From NCBI RefSeq assembly GCF_017562075.2, contig NC_054083.1:35486755-35550754 (forward strand): a DNA stretch of 64,000 nt, in the 5' to 3' direction. Positions 61,742 to 64,000 of this stretch are shown one piece after another. The stretch's first letter is position 1. Every line of letters begins with the position of its first letter. The notes under the pieces are model-generated. The model worked only from the letters and a program-made list of their open reading frames with translations. It ran no database searches and was not told where the DNA came from. The translations under genes and the position numbers were made by a program. This stretch comes from Anopheles merus. Lineage: Eukaryota; Arthropoda; Insecta; Diptera; Culicidae.

Positions 61742-62374
61742 GAAAAGAGCAAGGAAAATTGATTAGAAATCGTAGAAAAGGGAAACCATGTTTCGTGTAA
61801 AGTTGGTTACTATTGATTACATCTATCTCAGAGCGGGAAAGGGGGGCCGCCATAGAGAAGAAGATTAAACCCCAATAAACACCTCTGTCTTTCGTTCATC
61901 GTTACACTTCGCAATCTAAAACCGTACATTGAGAACGAGGTGTACGAGGGATGTACGAATGGCTTTTCATTGAATGTTCCTTCAATTTCCTCAATTTAAT
62001 TGATTCTCGTTTTCAATTTCAAACCATTTAAAAGAGACTTTTGCTATTTGCTTCAGCAAAAAAATCATTCGAGTGCTTTGAAAACATTTAACATCGAAAG
62101 TCGATACTTCCATGTCGAAATTGTTAAAACAGGAATTAACAGCAATGTTCTACTACTCCACACTTTAAATTTAACTATACGTTCAACGTGCTCCAAGGCG
62201 ACTAATGCATCATAAAATGCAGTAAAAAAGGAAGGAGTACCCCAATGCGGTTACAAATTTAGCACAAGCCTAATAATAGATTACTCCATTCTGTGCGATG
62301 ATGGAATGCACATACGTTCTTCCCTGTCACATATCATTTAAAATTGTCAAGATAGAATAAAAACAAAAAGGCTA

Positions 62375-62874
62375 CAGGGTTTCGAATCATATAAGGGAAT
62401 AGTTCAATCACTTGGGGGAATGTTGCAAGCAAGCTGAGGAAGTTTGCAGCTTGCCGGGGAGTGTTGCAAATTGGTAGGGGAATGTTGCAAGCATACTGTC
62501 GAGCTGTCATCAGATTGTGAGTGCCGGTGTAAAAAGCTTCGAATTGATACCGATGATGTTTTCTAAAAAGCATCTTTTGGAGTTGTTTTCGTGTTGCATT
62601 CAGCTCTACACATGATAAACTAAATAAATCCTGCTGCGGAGCCATAATTAAACATGATAAGGTAGTAAAATTAACAAAAATATTGTAAGATATTTACAGC
62701 GGCACCCATAGTCTGATGACTGCTCCACAGTATACTTGCAAAAATCTCCTAGTCGATTGCAACATTCCCCTATATGATTGCAAACTTCCACAGCTTGCTT
62801 GCATCATTCCCCTACCAATTTGCAACATTTCCCTAAGTGATTGAACTATTCCCTTATATGATTCGAAATCCTAT
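62375..62874. mobile_element. 500-bp foldback/MITE element with internally repetitive arms
   Basis: The left arm begins CAGGGTTTCGAATCATATAA at 62375. The right arm, read in reverse from 62874, begins TAGGATTTCGAATCATATAA. Both continue GGGAATAGTTCAATCACTT. Each arm is about 130-150 bp and built from imperfect repeats of GGGGAATGTTGCAA with spacer GCAAGCTGAGGAAGTTTGCA. No clear 8-bp duplication is seen. A TA flanks each side, so a TA-type target is possible. A 103-residue open frame overlapping it on the minus strand is not considered a gene. Confidence 0.72.
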
Positions 62875-63059
62875 AACTTACAGACCTTGCTAGAACAATA
62901 TCAATTTCATCTTCATCTTGTCAATTTTATTCTACAAATTATAGAATTTATGGCCACAACCACAAGTTTGAAACCAGAAAATGTAAAGTAAAACCTTAAA
63001 ACCAACATGATGCATGAGGAATCTTTGTCAGCAATCATAATCCTATACTGTCAGAGCTA

Positions 63060-63083
63060 ATTCTTCTCCTTGGCGTAACGCCC
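63060..63083 (-). mobile_element. Short 3'-tail fragment of the SINE (second subfamily)
   Basis: The sequence ATTCTTCTCCTTGGCGTAAC GCCCC is close to the reverse complement of the tail GTTACGCCAAATAGAAG of the copy at 45509. Only the last 20 or so bases remain, so the assignment is tentative. Confidence 0.35.
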
Positions 63084-64000
63084 CAATAGTTTTTTGTCGA
63101 CTCGTAAGTCTTAATTGCATCCCGAAAACACCGGACAGCCAGCCAGCCAGCCCAAGTCCCACATCCCCAGCGCCAACATATCCCAACCAAACACACTCTG
63201 CTACAAGATAGACTTTTCTTTGGCTGCGGCTAAAAGAACGATTTCGGAGCGGAAAACTTCTTAACCCTTGTGTGCTGTGGGGTGTGTGTGTGTGTGTTTA
63301 ACAGCACACCGGCGAAGCAAACGAAGACTCCCCGTTTCCCAATATATTCGGACTTTACCTTGGACCTGTGTGTGTGTGCGTGTGTGTCGTCAAGCAAAAC
63401 AAGAAGGTGCACCAACCGCACACGGAAGAACTTCATAAATAATTCATTGGAAGCACACACGCTTCGTTGGTCGAACGGAAAGGGAGACTCCGTTTTTTTT
63501 TTTTTGAACGATGTGGATGAGTTTTGGGGTGCCAAATTAGAATGCATTCTACCTTGTCTCCTCTGTGCTAAGGCGGAACACACCAAACCGAGCACAAGTC
63601 GTTTGGTGGGCTGAAAAAAGGAACAAAACCAAACCAATAGAGGGGAACTGTTGTATTGGAAAGGTTTACCAGTCTCCAATGGAAGGTTCTGAAGTAGTAT
63701 CGGTAATTACTTTTCATGATTTAATTTCATTTTCATTTTGAATTTCAGTTTTAAAATGTCAAATAACTTTCCCAACAGATGAGCTACAGCATTCTCTTCT
63801 ACAACCCGAAGATAATGTGTTCTTTTGGCCTTTAAATGCCATCTTTCACTGGTAGCATTATTGCTCTTCCCAGCACCAAGCATATGTGGCCAGTAAGAAA
63901 ATAGCCCCTGGTCTACACTACTGGAGGTCAGTCGCCGGCCGAGTCGAGTTTGCGCAACTTCCCTGAGAAACCCCTTTCCCTGCTCTCTCAGACTGTATAC

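Larger units (their letters stand above)
61742..64000. other. DNA upstream of the larp4B exon, probably intronic
   Basis: Besides the inverted-repeat element at 62375-62874 and a SINE tail fragment, I see no exon. A larp4B first exon carrying a PAM2-like motif would be expected upstream in this direction but was not found here. Confidence 0.4.

Noticed and set aside
62334..62645. 103-residue minus-strand frame
   Set aside because: Most of it is the arm of the inverted-repeat element at 62375-62874.

Overview
The window is animal (insect) nuclear DNA and most resembles a mosquito of the Anopheles type. The evidence is spliced protein-coding genes with GT-AG introns, Drosophila-like protein families with long homopolymer tracts (poly-Gln, poly-Gly, poly-His, poly-Ser/Ala), abundant CA/GT microsatellites, and a tRNA-derived SINE with an AAG-rich tail like those known from anophelines. 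The genus is an inference from this style. Nothing prokaryotic, phage-like or CRISPR-like is present.

Three genes are certain, all on the minus strand. (1) ArfGAP1, 6709 down to 4485: six coding exons and a complete 515-residue ORF for the Arf1 GTPase-activating protein of Golgi/COPI traffic. (2) The DLK/LZK-family MAP3K wallenda (wnd), 18288 down to 10772: five coding exons and 1158 residues from the first ATG of the exon shown. An extra first coding exon may lie about 8.8 kb upstream at 27212-27130. (3) A La-related protein of the LARP4/4B family (larp4B), 61741 down to 53948: seven coding exons and at least 1872 residues. Its true 5' end may lie further upstream, possibly outside the window. 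All exon junctions were joined by hand; the reading frame closes exactly and family motifs continue across each junction. The proteins act in different processes (vesicle coat cycling, axonal stress/injury signalling, mRNA stability and translation), and nothing suggests they work together beyond being neighbours.

The rest is introns, likely UTRs and intergenic DNA. Two long A-rich transcript-sense stretches, about 7.98-10.77 kb after wnd and about 46.2-53.9 kb after larp4B, are probably long 3' UTRs. The 18.3-46 kb interval has no gene I can identify.

Mobile DNA is the most interesting layer, and several insertions are delimited to the base. A 245-bp hAT-type MITE at 7632-7876 has a perfect 8-bp target duplication. 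A 1157-bp hAT-like element at 54760-55916, in the last larp4B intron, is filled with a 10-bp satellite. A pogo/Tc1-like MITE lies at 36993-37378 with TA flanks, and a 500-bp inverted-repeat element lies near 62.4-62.9 kb. At least six copies or fragments of one tRNA-derived SINE are present, four of them with 11-13-bp target duplications. Three of the DNA elements share one design: inverted arms built from short tandem repeats. I found no undescribed enzymatic or defence system. The best candidates for novelty are the satellite-carrying element and the possible upstream wnd exon.
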